This document shows, piece after piece, positions 55,710-63,885 of a stretch of DNA of 64,000 bases; within the stretch, counting starts at the first letter, position 1; each line of letters opens with the position of its first letter. A model generated the notes under the pieces. That model was given only the letters and a program-made list of their open reading frames with translations, was not told where the DNA came from and made no database searches. Source of the DNA: an uncultured Eubacteriales bacterium (GTDB lineage Bacteria; Bacillota; Clostridia; Christensenellales; Aristaeellaceae). The DNA is taken from contig CACXBB010000010.1 in assembly GCA_902765735.1 (NCBI GenBank), forward strand, positions 62,001 to 126,000. Reading direction: 5' to 3'. The position numbers were made by a program, and so were the translations under genes.

Positions 55710-57770
55710 TCAGGATTGTTTCAGACTGTCGCACCCGTCGAACATGCCCTGGGTGTTGCCGCGCGCAAAGCTGTCGGGGTCGCGCCCAATGCTCTCCAGC
55801 CGCCCGCAATCCTCGAACATGCGCCTCATATCCTCGACATTGGAGATATCCCAGCCGGACAGTTCCAGTTCCACCAGCGAGCGGCACATGCTGAACATGA
55901 CGCTCATGTCGGTGACGTTGGAGGTGTTCCACTTCGACAGGTCCAGCTTGTACAGGGATTCGCATGTGGCGAACATGTGGCTCGTGGTCTCCACCCTGCC
56001 GGTGTCCCAGCCGGACAGGTCCAGCCCGTCCAGCTGCTTGCAGCCGAAGAACATGCAGCCCATGTCCTCCACGCGGCCGGTGTCAAAGCCGCTGATGTCG
56101 AGGGCGGCGAGGTTCTCACAGTTGTTGAACATGCCGAACATGTTCTGCACGCGCTCGGTGTTGAAGGTGCTGATGTTCAGATCCGTCAGCCGTTCGCAAT
56201 CCTTGAACATCTCCTTCATGCTGGTGACTCGGGATGTATCGAAGTTGGAGAGGTCAAGATTCTCCAGGCTGCTGCACTCCGAGAACATGTTCTCCATGGA
56301 GGTCACGCGGGAGGTGTCGAAGGAGGAGAGGTCCAGTGCCTCCAGACTTGCGCAGATTTCAAACATGTGTTCCATCTGCTGTACGCGGGAGGTGTCAAAG
56401 CCGGAGAGGTCCAGCGACTCGAGGGACTTGCAGTAGAAGAACATGGACTTCATGCTGGCGGCGTGGGAGGTGTCGAGGCCCGACAGATTCACGGACCGAA
56501 GCTGGATGCAGTCTAGGAACAGTTCCTCAAAGCTCTGCGCGCGGGAGGTATCGAGCATGGACAGGTCCATGGATTCCAGCGCACGGCAGCCGCCGAAGAC
56601 GCCGACGAAGTATGTGACGTTGCCGGTGTAGACCCCGGCGAAATCCACCGACTTCAGATTGTAGCACCACCAGAACATGTGGCCGAGGTCGGTGCGCCCG
56701 GACAGATCGACGCAGTTGTTGAAATTCACGCTTTCGAGGTTGAAGAAGTAGGAGAACATTGTGGAGCCGGCGTCGCTTTCGAGGATCTTCACGCCGCCGT
56801 CCCCGGCGATGGTCAGGTCGTACAGTTCGCCGTCGGGCGCGGCCCAGGCCAGCACGCGGCCGTCGCCGGCGTCGGACACATCCACGGCGTCCGCCGGCGC
56901 GCCGTCCAGGGACGGGAGAAAGAGAATCGACTTTACGTCCCTCCGGCGGACGTTCAGCCCGTCGAAGAAGGGCGCGTCGCCCCACAGCTCCCGCCCGGCC
57001 TCCGTGTCGTCGATGTATTCCGGGCCCGGAACCGCGTCCAGGCTCCGGCACAGCGCCGGGAAGTCGGTGTCCTTCACGACCTTCGGGCCGGGCGCTTCCG
57101 TGGGCTCGGGCGTGTCGGTGGGGACGGGGGTTGGCGTGGCCGTAGGCGCTTCCGTGGGCGTCTCTGTGACCTCGACGGTGGCGGTGGGCTCGGGTGTCGG
57201 CGCGGGGGACTTGCCGCCCCTGAACGCCATGTAGCCGCCGAAGGCCAGCGCCAGCGCCGCGATCACCGCCAGCACGGGTATCAGCGGGCTGCGCTTCTTC
57301 GCCGCCTGGGCGGGCAGGGAGTTCAGATACCGGTCGCACAGCCGGTTGATGCTCTCCTCGAAGTACTCGGTGGTGCACGTAAGGCCGTTCTGGTAGCGGA
57401 CGTCGTCGATCTCCTCCGGCAGCTTCTCGGGGAAGGCGAAGCCCTTGAGCATCACCGGCACGATGTTCTTCTTCGTTCGCAGGGCCTCCGCGATCTCGCG
57501 GCGCACCCAGTCGTTCGGGTCGTCGCAACGGTCCAGGGCGTGGGGGGACAGTATCAGAACGAAGTCCTTGCAGGACTGTATCGAGTCCAGCAGCGCCTCG
57601 TTGAACTTGCCCGCCCGGAGCACTTCGAGGTCGTAGAACACCTTGTAGCCGCGCTCCCTGAGCGCCTGATAGAAGTACATGGCGGTCATATCGCCGCCGT
57701 CGCGACGGTAGCTGATGAACACGTCGCAGGTGCGTACCGTCGTGCTTGAGGTATTGACTTTGCTTGCCAT
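55710..57770 (-). CDS. TIR domain-membrane helix-BspA leucine-rich repeat protein
   Basis: 686 residues. TIR domain 1-160: CDVFISYRRDGGDMT, then FVLILSPHALDRCDDPNDWVRREI and KNIVPVML, very close in pattern to animal SARM1, including a WxxxE motif (Trp88, Glu92) at the NADase catalytic Glu. A basic stretch AAKKR precedes one helix (about 164-186), so the TIR part should be inside the cell. A Pro/Thr/Glu linker (about 190-232) leads to a domain with about eleven BspA-type (DUF285, PF03382) repeats of roughly 24 residues (pattern MFxxCxxLxxLDLSxxDTSxV), expected outside. Receptor-like layout with LRR outside and TIR inside. Own promoter with extended -10. Confidence 0.88.
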   Translation of the reverse strand: MASKVNTSSTTVRTCDVFISYRRDGGDMTAMYFYQALRERGYKVFYDLEVLRAGKFNEALLDSIQSCKDFVLILSPHALDRCDDPNDWVRREIAEALRTKKNIVPVMLKGFAFPEKLPEEIDDVRYQNGLTCTTEYFEESINRLCDRYLNSLPAQAAKKRSPLIPVLAVIAALALAFGGYMAFRGGKSPAPTPEPTATVEVTETPTEAPTATPTPVPTDTPEPTEAPGPKVVKDTDFPALCRSLDAVPGPEYIDDTEAGRELWGDAPFFDGLNVRRRDVKSILFLPSLDGAPADAVDVSDAGDGRVLAWAAPDGELYDLTIAGDGGVKILESDAGSTMFSYFFNLESVNFNNCVDLSGRTDLGHMFWWCYNLKSVDFAGVYTGNVTYFVGVFGGCRALESMDLSMLDTSRAQSFEELFLDCIQLRSVNLSGLDTSHAASMKSMFFYCKSLESLDLSGFDTSRVQQMEHMFEICASLEALDLSSFDTSRVTSMENMFSECSSLENLDLSNFDTSRVTSMKEMFKDCERLTDLNISTFNTERVQNMFGMFNNCENLAALDISGFDTGRVEDMGCMFFGCKQLDGLDLSGWDTGRVETTSHMFATCESLYKLDLSKWNTSNVTDMSVMFSMCRSLVELELSGWDISNVEDMRRMFEDCGRLESIGRDPDSFARGNTQGMFDGCDSLKQS

Positions 57771-57840
57771 ATGCGCTCCTGTAGGGGATCAAACGTCGGT
57801 CCTGATGTCGCCGTTATCCATATTATAACATATTGACAAC

Positions 57841-57869
57841 ATTATACCAGCACACCGCCGCGCGCACAA
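57841..57869 (-). promoter_or_regulatory. Promoter of the TIR-LRR gene
   Basis: Minus strand TTGTGC (57864-57869), 17-base spacer, TGG-TATAAT (57841-57846). A second TATAAT-like box lies about 20 bases further downstream. Confidence 0.6.
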
Positions 57870-57915
57870 TATGAGGATTCGGGAACGGCACGGGAGTTAA
57901 CAGACTGTTAACCAT

Positions 57916-57953
57916 AATAAAAAGCGGGGCGGAACCCAATGGGTCCGTCCCGC
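57916..57953 (-). terminator. Terminator after the XRE-type gene
   Basis: GCGGGACGGACCC and GGGTTCCGCCCCGC arms (one mismatch or bulge) followed on the minus strand by TTTTTATT. Confidence 0.85.
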
Positions 57954-57969
57954 GGGATTGATGGATCGC

Positions 57970-59517
57970 TCACAGCAGAGGATCGAGCATGTCGATGGCG
58001 TCGAAATTGCCCTCGGCGATGGCCAGCTCCATCATCTGCTCGACGGCGGCGTGGTCGGCGTTCGCGGCGAAGCGGGAGACGACCTCCCAGTTCTTCTCCT
58101 GCGCCCGGGCCACGCACAGCCTGCCGAAGTATTCCGGGGTCAGGTGCGGGGCCAGCTCCGACAGGAAGTCGTAGTCGTCATTGGAGACCACCGTGTTGGC
58201 CAGCACCTCCCGCTGCTCTTTGCTCATGCAGTGCTCGGTGAGCTGCAGCGCCAGCGCGTGGGCCTCGGCGCGGTAGGCGGCGATGGCGACCTGATCCGCG
58301 CAGTGCTCGAGGGAGATCTGCTCGGCGTAGGTGGCCAGCCACTGCCAGTTTTCCGCCTGGGCGGCGGCCAGGGCGATCTTCTCCTGGAACTCGTCCTCGA
58401 ACTGCCACACGTGGTCGCCCAGCCAGCTCCAGTTGCCCGCCTCGATGGCGGCGTCGATGGTGCGGGTGTCGGCGTAGCCGTTCATGTGCTCCAGCACCCA
58501 GTCGTGCATGCCCAGGCCGTTGGCCTTCTGGGCGATCTCGCGCAGAAGGTCCTCGTCGTCGATCTCATCCATGTGCGCGGCCAGCCAGTCCCACTTCTCG
58601 TCCTGCAGGGCGCGCCGGCAGGCGGCGTTGCGCAGGGCTTTGATGCGGTCGTCCCGGCCCTTGGTGCTCTCCACGAAGCTGTTGATGGCGTTGCCGACCT
58701 CGCGGGCCACGTCCTCGCTGAGCTTGCCGGCCCTGCGGACCATCTTCTCCATGCCCTTGCCGAGGGTCTGGGACATGTCCCCGATGCAGCGGCCGATGTC
58801 CTCGCCGGGGTTGGGGTTGTTGGCCACGTCCTTGACGATCTTGCTGCCCTCGGTGGCCAGCTTCGCCAGCCGGTCCACCATCTCCCGCTTGAGGAAGGGA
58901 GCGATGCGCTGCAGGGTCTCCCAGGTGATCTCGGTCTCCGGGTTCTGTATGAGCTTTTCCAGGCACTCCCGGGAGATGAAGGGCGCGAAGCGGGCGATGT
59001 CGCTCGCGGTCAGCTCGCTTCGGTGTTCCATCAGCAGCGCGTCCACGGCGCTTCTGGACATGAAGGGGGCCATTTGCAGCAGCTTGTCGAGCTCCAGCGG
59101 CCTGGCGGTGTCGTCCTCCGGGGTCGCCTCGGTGTCCTCCGCGGGGGTCTCCTCAGCGATGGTGGTCTCCTCGGCGCCGTCGTCCTCCGGGGCCGCCTCG
59201 TCGGCCTTCGGCGGCTGGAAGATGCCGTTTACGATGTTGTTGAAGAAGTTTCCGATATCCCGGATCGGCTCCTCGAGGGGGGATTTGTTCTCCGTGCGGT
59301 CCTGCGGCACCTCGCCGGACAGAAGCTGTTCCATGGTGATGCCGAACAGCCGGGTCAAATCCATCAGCGTCTGCACGTCCGGCAGCGCCGCGCCGTTTTC
59401 CCACTTGGAAACGGCCTGATGCGAAACGTTCAGCGCGGCGGCGAGCTGCTGCTGGGTCATGTTCCGGTTCTGTCTGAGGGTTGCGATGGTCTTGCCAACG
59501 GCGCGATTGTCAATCAT
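57970..59517 (-). CDS. XRE-type HTH protein with long helical C-terminal region
   Basis: 515 residues from the ATG at 59517 (GGAGG 8 bases upstream). HTH at about 5-60 (IATLRQNRNMTQQQLAAALNVSHQAVSKWENGAALPDVQTL), a Glu/Thr-rich linker at about 105-140, then about 370 residues of helical, Trp- and Glu-rich sequence in loosely repeated blocks of 25-30 residues (for example DEKWDWLAAHMDEI and AENWQWLATYAEQI), reminiscent of TPR-like or HEAT-like solenoids. No membrane helix. A sensor-regulator is likely; the target is unknown. It lies upstream of the TIR/RyR genes on the same strand but has its own terminator. Confidence 0.72.
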   Translation of the reverse strand: MIDNRAVGKTIATLRQNRNMTQQQLAAALNVSHQAVSKWENGAALPDVQTLMDLTRLFGITMEQLLSGEVPQDRTENKSPLEEPIRDIGNFFNNIVNGIFQPPKADEAAPEDDGAEETTIAEETPAEDTEATPEDDTARPLELDKLLQMAPFMSRSAVDALLMEHRSELTASDIARFAPFISRECLEKLIQNPETEITWETLQRIAPFLKREMVDRLAKLATEGSKIVKDVANNPNPGEDIGRCIGDMSQTLGKGMEKMVRRAGKLSEDVAREVGNAINSFVESTKGRDDRIKALRNAACRRALQDEKWDWLAAHMDEIDDEDLLREIAQKANGLGMHDWVLEHMNGYADTRTIDAAIEAGNWSWLGDHVWQFEDEFQEKIALAAAQAENWQWLATYAEQISLEHCADQVAIAAYRAEAHALALQLTEHCMSKEQREVLANTVVSNDDYDFLSELAPHLTPEYFGRLCVARAQEKNWEVVSRFAANADHAAVEQMMELAIAEGNFDAIDMLDPLL

Positions 59518-59645
59518 GCTTTCCGCCTCCAATCAATCGTCATATTCATGGCGGGTGTTCTTCCGCCCGCACAACCAATATAGCACATTCAACTGATAAT
59601 TGCAAGCAACCGCAGGTAGAATTACATAGAATCGAGGTTGAATTG

Positions 59646-59672
59646 TTAGCACTTAGAGATGATGAGTGCTAA
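59646..59672 (+). promoter_or_regulatory. CIRCE element (HrcA operator) of htpG
   Basis: TTAGCACTT, 9 bases, GAGTGCTAA: the CIRCE consensus with one mismatch in the left arm. It ends 7 bases before the -35 of htpG. Confidence 0.9.
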
Positions 59673-59679
59673 ATTTTAC

Positions 59680-59707
59680 TTGACAAAGCCCTCATCGGTG
59701 GTAAAAT
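59680..59707 (+). promoter_or_regulatory. htpG promoter
   Basis: TTGACA (59680-59685), 16-base spacer, TAAAAT (59702-59707), 29 bases before the start codon. Confidence 0.8.
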
Positions 59708-59736
59708 AGTATCCAGTAAATATGGAGGTGATTCAC

Positions 59737-61599
59737 ATGTCCAAAGGGACTGTTTCTATCAACGCTGAAAACATCATGCCGGTCATCAAGCAGTGGCTGT
59801 ATTCCGACAAGGACATATTCGTGCGCGAGATGATCTCCAACGCCTGCGACGCCATCAAAAAGCTGCGCTGGCTGGCGAGCACCGGCCAGGCGACTCTGGA
59901 CGACGCGCCGGACCGCATCGACGTGGTGGTGGACAAGGAGGCCGGCACGCTGACCTTCATCGACAACGGCATCGGCATGACCGAGGACGAGGTCGTAAAG
60001 TACATCGCCCAGGTGGCCTTCTCCGGCGCCACGGACTTCATCACAAAGTACACCAAGGAGGACGACAAGGGCGAGGGCGCGAGCATCATCGGCCACTTCG
60101 GCCTGGGCTTTTACAGCGCGTTCATGGTGTCTGACAAGGTGGTCATCGACTCCAAGAGCTACACCGACGCCCCCGCCGTGCGCTGGACGAGCGAGGACGG
60201 CATGGAGTACGAGATCGAGCCCTCCGACCGCACCGAGCGCGGCACGGCCATCACGCTCTACATCGACGAGGCGGACAAGGACTTCCTGAACAAATGGACC
60301 GTGCGCTCGACGCTTCAGAAGTACTGCGCCTTCATGCCGGTGCCGATCTTCCTGTCCGAGGTCGAAAAGCCCGAGGAACCCAAGGAGGGGGAGGAGCCCA
60401 AGAAGCCCGCGAAGCCCGAGCAGATCAACGACACCGAGCCGCTTTGGATGAAGCGCCCTGCCGACTGCACCGACGAGGAGTACAAGGCGTTCTATCACAA
60501 GGTGTTCAACGACTTTGAGGACCCGCTGTTCTGGATACACCTGAACGCGGAGTATCCTTTCAACTTAAAGGGCATACTGTTCTTCCCGAAGATCAAAAAC
60601 GAGTTCACCGCCTCCGAGGGCGTCATCAAGCTGTACAACAACCAGGTGTTCGTGGCGGACAACATCAAGGAGGTCATCCCCGAGTTCCTGATGCTCTTAA
60701 AGGGCGTCATCGACTGCCCCGACCTGCCGCTGAACGTGTCCCGCTCCTTCCTGCAAAACGACGGCTACGTCAAGAAGATGGCCGCCTACATCACCCGCAA
60801 GGTGGCGGACCGGCTGGTCAGCGAGTTCAACACGAAGCGCGAGGACTACCAGAAGTACTGGGACGACATCCACATGTTCGTCAAGTACGGCTGCATCCGC
60901 GACCAGAAGTTCTACGACCGCGTGAAGCCCGCGCTGATCTACAAAACCACCGCCGGCGAGTACGTGACGCTGGAGGAGTACATCAGCCGCAACTGCCCCG
61001 ACGACGAGAACAAGACCGTCTACTACGCCTCCGACGACAAGCGCCAGGCCCAGATGATCAAGCTCTACACCGATCAGGACAAGGACGTGGTGCTGCTGAA
61101 CACGCTGATCGACGACGACTTCGTGAGCCACCTCGAGTTTACGGACCACGACAGCAAGGTCAGCTTCAAGCGCGTGGACGCCGACACCGAGAGCCTCACC
61201 GAGAACGGCGAGACCGACGAGACCACCCGCCTCAAACTGGAGGGGCTGTTCCGCAAGGCCATGGGCGACGACACCGTGGACGTGCAGCTCAAGCCCTTCA
61301 AGGACGAGAGCATGATCTCCATGATCACCGTGGACGAGCAGAGCCGCCGGTTCACGGAGATGTCCAGCCGCTGGGGCCGGGGCGGCATGAGCCTGCCCGA
61401 GAAGCGCACGCTGGTGCTCAACGAGAAGCACCCGCTGGTCAAGTGGCTGGGCGCGGCGGAGGAGAGCGACGACACCGAGGCCATATGCGCCCAGGTGGCC
61501 GACCTCGCCGAGATGGCCCGCCAGCCGCTGGTGGCCGACCGCATGGTCGAGTTCCTGCGCCGCTCCAACGCGCTGCTGACACAGTTGGTAAAGAATTAG
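59737..61599 (+). CDS. htpG: HtpG, Hsp90 chaperone
   Basis: ATP-dependent dimeric chaperone, 620 residues from the ATG at 59737 (GGAGG upstream). N-terminal GHKL ATPase motifs: ISNACDAIKKLR, DNGIGMT and IGHFGLGFYSAFMV. The middle domain has the catalytic-loop Arg in LPLNVSRSFLQND. A short Glu/Lys/Pro-rich insert is at about 208-235. The C-terminal dimerisation domain is present. Under a CIRCE element, so probably repressed by HrcA. The stop codon lies in a repeat run. Confidence 0.95.
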   Translation: MSKGTVSINAENIMPVIKQWLYSDKDIFVREMISNACDAIKKLRWLASTGQATLDDAPDRIDVVVDKEAGTLTFIDNGIGMTEDEVVKYIAQVAFSGATDFITKYTKEDDKGEGASIIGHFGLGFYSAFMVSDKVVIDSKSYTDAPAVRWTSEDGMEYEIEPSDRTERGTAITLYIDEADKDFLNKWTVRSTLQKYCAFMPVPIFLSEVEKPEEPKEGEEPKKPAKPEQINDTEPLWMKRPADCTDEEYKAFYHKVFNDFEDPLFWIHLNAEYPFNLKGILFFPKIKNEFTASEGVIKLYNNQVFVADNIKEVIPEFLMLLKGVIDCPDLPLNVSRSFLQNDGYVKKMAAYITRKVADRLVSEFNTKREDYQKYWDDIHMFVKYGCIRDQKFYDRVKPALIYKTTAGEYVTLEEYISRNCPDDENKTVYYASDDKRQAQMIKLYTDQDKDVVLLNTLIDDDFVSHLEFTDHDSKVSFKRVDADTESLTENGETDETTRLKLEGLFRKAMGDDTVDVQLKPFKDESMISMITVDEQSRRFTEMSSRWGRGGMSLPEKRTLVLNEKHPLVKWLGAAEESDDTEAICAQVADLAEMARQPLVADRMVEFLRRSNALLTQLVKN

Positions 61600-61774
61600 G
61601 AATTGGGAATTGGGACGTGTAGGGGCGCCGATGCGGCGCCCGCCCGGGTACGATATGCAACGTACCGTCACGGCGGGCGGCGCATCGCCGCCCCTACGTT
61701 ATTTGTACGCTGGCGAGTATCGCGCGGCAACCGGTAACCCAATTCCTGATTCCTATCTCCTAATTCCTCATTAT
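61594..61774. repeat. Composite repeat after htpG
   Basis: Bounded by AATTAGGAATTGGGAATTGGG on the left and an inverse-type run (AATTCCTGATTCCTATCTCCTAATTCC in two pieces) on the right; inside are TAGGGGCGCCGATGCGGCGCCC and GGCGGGCGGCGCATCGCCGCCCC. The left run contains the htpG stop. No gene in 61600-61905. Confidence 0.75.
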
Positions 61775-61905
61775 CTCGGTTAAATATCGCATGCGGGATT
61801 GCTTTTCATGTAACTATCATGTAGAATGTAACTGAATAATCCAGTTGGAGCGGTCCCATTCCTGATGATCACCGGCACCGCCGGGCGGGATGGGGGAAGG
61901 TATCG

Positions 61906-63801
61906 ATGTGGAATTATAGCTTTGTATTGCCCAGCCTGATGGTGCTGTGCGTATTCCTGGTGTACTATCTGAGGAGCCCCCGTCTGCCGGTGCGCGTCAA
62001 CCGCACCTTTTTGTGCGTGCTGCTGTTGCAGCTGGCGCTGGTGGTCACGGACGTGCTGTCCAGCTTCGCGGATGAGAACTACACGAGTTTTTCGGACGCC
62101 ACGCTCTACGTGCTGAACATGGCGTTTTTCGTGCTGTTTCTGGCGCGCATCTACTGGTTTTACCTGTTCACGCAGGACGTGCTGCGCTTCCGGCGGTCCA
62201 ACGCGCCCCGGCTGGTGATGATGTCCCACGGCTTTTTCGCCATGGTGGAATTGATCACGCTGTCGAGCTTCGTGACCGGTGCGGTGTTCTACATCGACCA
62301 GGGCTACCACCGCGGCCCCCTGTACAACATACTCTACATCGCCTTTTTCCTGTACATCTCCCTGTCGCTGGTGCTGGCGTTCCGCTATTCCGGCCGGCTG
62401 AGCCGGCACGAGCTTTTAAGCGTGGTGGGCTACAACGCGGCGCTGTTCGTGGGCAATATCGTCCGGATACTGCTCCCGCGCTATCTGGTGATGAACACCT
62501 TCTGCATGCTGGCCATCGTGATCATCTACCTGTCCTTTGAAAACCCGGACCTCTACCGCTCGGAGCAGGGTGAGGGCTTCAACCTGCGGGCCCTGAGGGA
62601 CGTGCTGGAGGAGTATTCCGACGGCAAGCCCTACCGCATCATGGGCGTGGTGCTGGAGAACTACGTGGACGAGCGCGGCATCTACGGCGGGCGTCAGATG
62701 GACCGCGGCATCGCCATGATCGCCGAATACCTGTCCTCGGAGTTTCCGAACGACATGCTCTTCTACGTGCGCGGTGGCCGGTTTGTGCTGATGGGCGGGC
62801 CGGACATGGACTGGGACGGCATGCGCAGGCGCGTCAACGCCCGATTCCAGCAGCCCTGGAAGGCGGATGACGTGGACATGTTTTTGAACGTGGGCTATGT
62901 GCTGATGGAGTCCGGCTCCGAACAGTGCGCGGTGGAGCGGGTCATCTCCAGCCTGATGATCGCCTTCGACCGGGTGGGGCGCTCCGGCAGCGTGGACGAC
63001 AACACCATCGACGCGCAGACCATGAAGGAGATCGACCGCCAGGTGGACGTGAAGCGCGCCCTCGAGCAGGCGCTGGAGCAGGATGCCGTGGAGGTGTTCC
63101 TGCAGGTGCTGGTGGACAGCCACACCCGCCGGGTCGCGGGCGCGGAGGCGCTGGCGCGCATCTGGGACGCCGACGGTAAGATCATATCGCCCACCACCTT
63201 CATCCCCATCGCGGAAAAGGGCGGCTACATCAACCTGCTGGGCGAGCAGGTGTTCGAAAAGACCTGCCGGTTCATCCGCGAAAACGAGCTGGACAAGCTG
63301 GGGCTCAAGTGGATCAACGTGAACCTGTCGCCCATACAGTGCATGCGCAAGGACCTGAACGGGCGCTTCATGGAGATACTGACCCGCTACGGCGTGGACC
63401 CCGGCGTGATCCACCTGGAGATCACCGAGGAGTCCATGGTGGACTACGAGATCCTGGAAAAGCAGATCGACGCCCTCCGGGAAAACGGCTTCAACTTCGC
63501 GCTGGACGACTACGGCAGCGGCTACTCCAACCTGACCCGCGTGAAGCGCTACCCCTTCTTCAACATCAAACTGGACATGGAGCTGGTGCGGGACTACTGC
63601 CGCGAGCGGGACAAGCTGCTGCCCAACCTGATCAACGCCTTCAAGCAGATGGGCTTCACCATTACCGCCGAGGGCATCGAGACCGAGGAGATGGCGGAGA
63701 TCATGACCGACGTCGGCTGCGATTACCTCCAGGGCTTCCTGTTCTCAAAGCCCATTTCGATGGACGATTTCCTCAAGAAGTACGGCAGGCAGAGCGCGTA
63801 G
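61906..63801 (+). CDS. Seven-helix membrane EAL phosphodiesterase with degenerate GGDEF
   Basis: 631 residues from the ATG at 61906 (GGGGGAAGG upstream). About seven helices in residues 5-215 form a membrane sensor. A GGDEF-like domain at about 240-370 lacks the motif (YVRGGRFVLMGG). The EAL domain begins near 385 and keeps GAEALARI (Glu near 414), NVNLSP, EITEES, DDYGSGYSN, KLDMELV, AEGIET and QGFLFSKP. Predicted c-di-GMP phosphodiesterase; the degenerate GGDEF may bind GTP as an allosteric site, as in other such proteins. Monocistronic. Confidence 0.88.
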   Translation: MWNYSFVLPSLMVLCVFLVYYLRSPRLPVRVNRTFLCVLLLQLALVVTDVLSSFADENYTSFSDATLYVLNMAFFVLFLARIYWFYLFTQDVLRFRRSNAPRLVMMSHGFFAMVELITLSSFVTGAVFYIDQGYHRGPLYNILYIAFFLYISLSLVLAFRYSGRLSRHELLSVVGYNAALFVGNIVRILLPRYLVMNTFCMLAIVIIYLSFENPDLYRSEQGEGFNLRALRDVLEEYSDGKPYRIMGVVLENYVDERGIYGGRQMDRGIAMIAEYLSSEFPNDMLFYVRGGRFVLMGGPDMDWDGMRRRVNARFQQPWKADDVDMFLNVGYVLMESGSEQCAVERVISSLMIAFDRVGRSGSVDDNTIDAQTMKEIDRQVDVKRALEQALEQDAVEVFLQVLVDSHTRRVAGAEALARIWDADGKIISPTTFIPIAEKGGYINLLGEQVFEKTCRFIRENELDKLGLKWINVNLSPIQCMRKDLNGRFMEILTRYGVDPGVIHLEITEESMVDYEILEKQIDALRENGFNFALDDYGSGYSNLTRVKRYPFFNIKLDMELVRDYCRERDKLLPNLINAFKQMGFTITAEGIETEEMAEIMTDVGCDYLQGFLFSKPISMDDFLKKYGRQSA

Positions 63802-63817
63802 GACAGGTATAAGACGA

Positions 63818-63853
63818 CCGCAGGGGCGCCGCATCGGCGCCCCTGCGGTTTTT
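63818..63853 (+). terminator. Terminator after the 7TM-EAL gene
   Basis: CCGCAGGGGCGCCG and its exact inverse with a 3-base loop, then five T. The stem shares GGGGCGCC with the dispersed palindromes. Confidence 0.85.
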
Positions 63854-63885
63854 GGTTCTTCACTCCATGTTGCGGGGTTGTGGGT

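Noticed and set aside
51905-57770. Ordinary Trk/Ktr potassium uptake locus
   Set aside because: There is no TrkH/KtrB-type subunit, and the C-terminal RyR-like stretches and the TIR neighbour are not part of such systems.
61600-61905. Riboswitch or structured leader of the 7TM-EAL gene
   Set aside because: The strong foldback is explained by dispersed repeat modules seen at other loci; I could not match the c-di-GMP riboswitch core.
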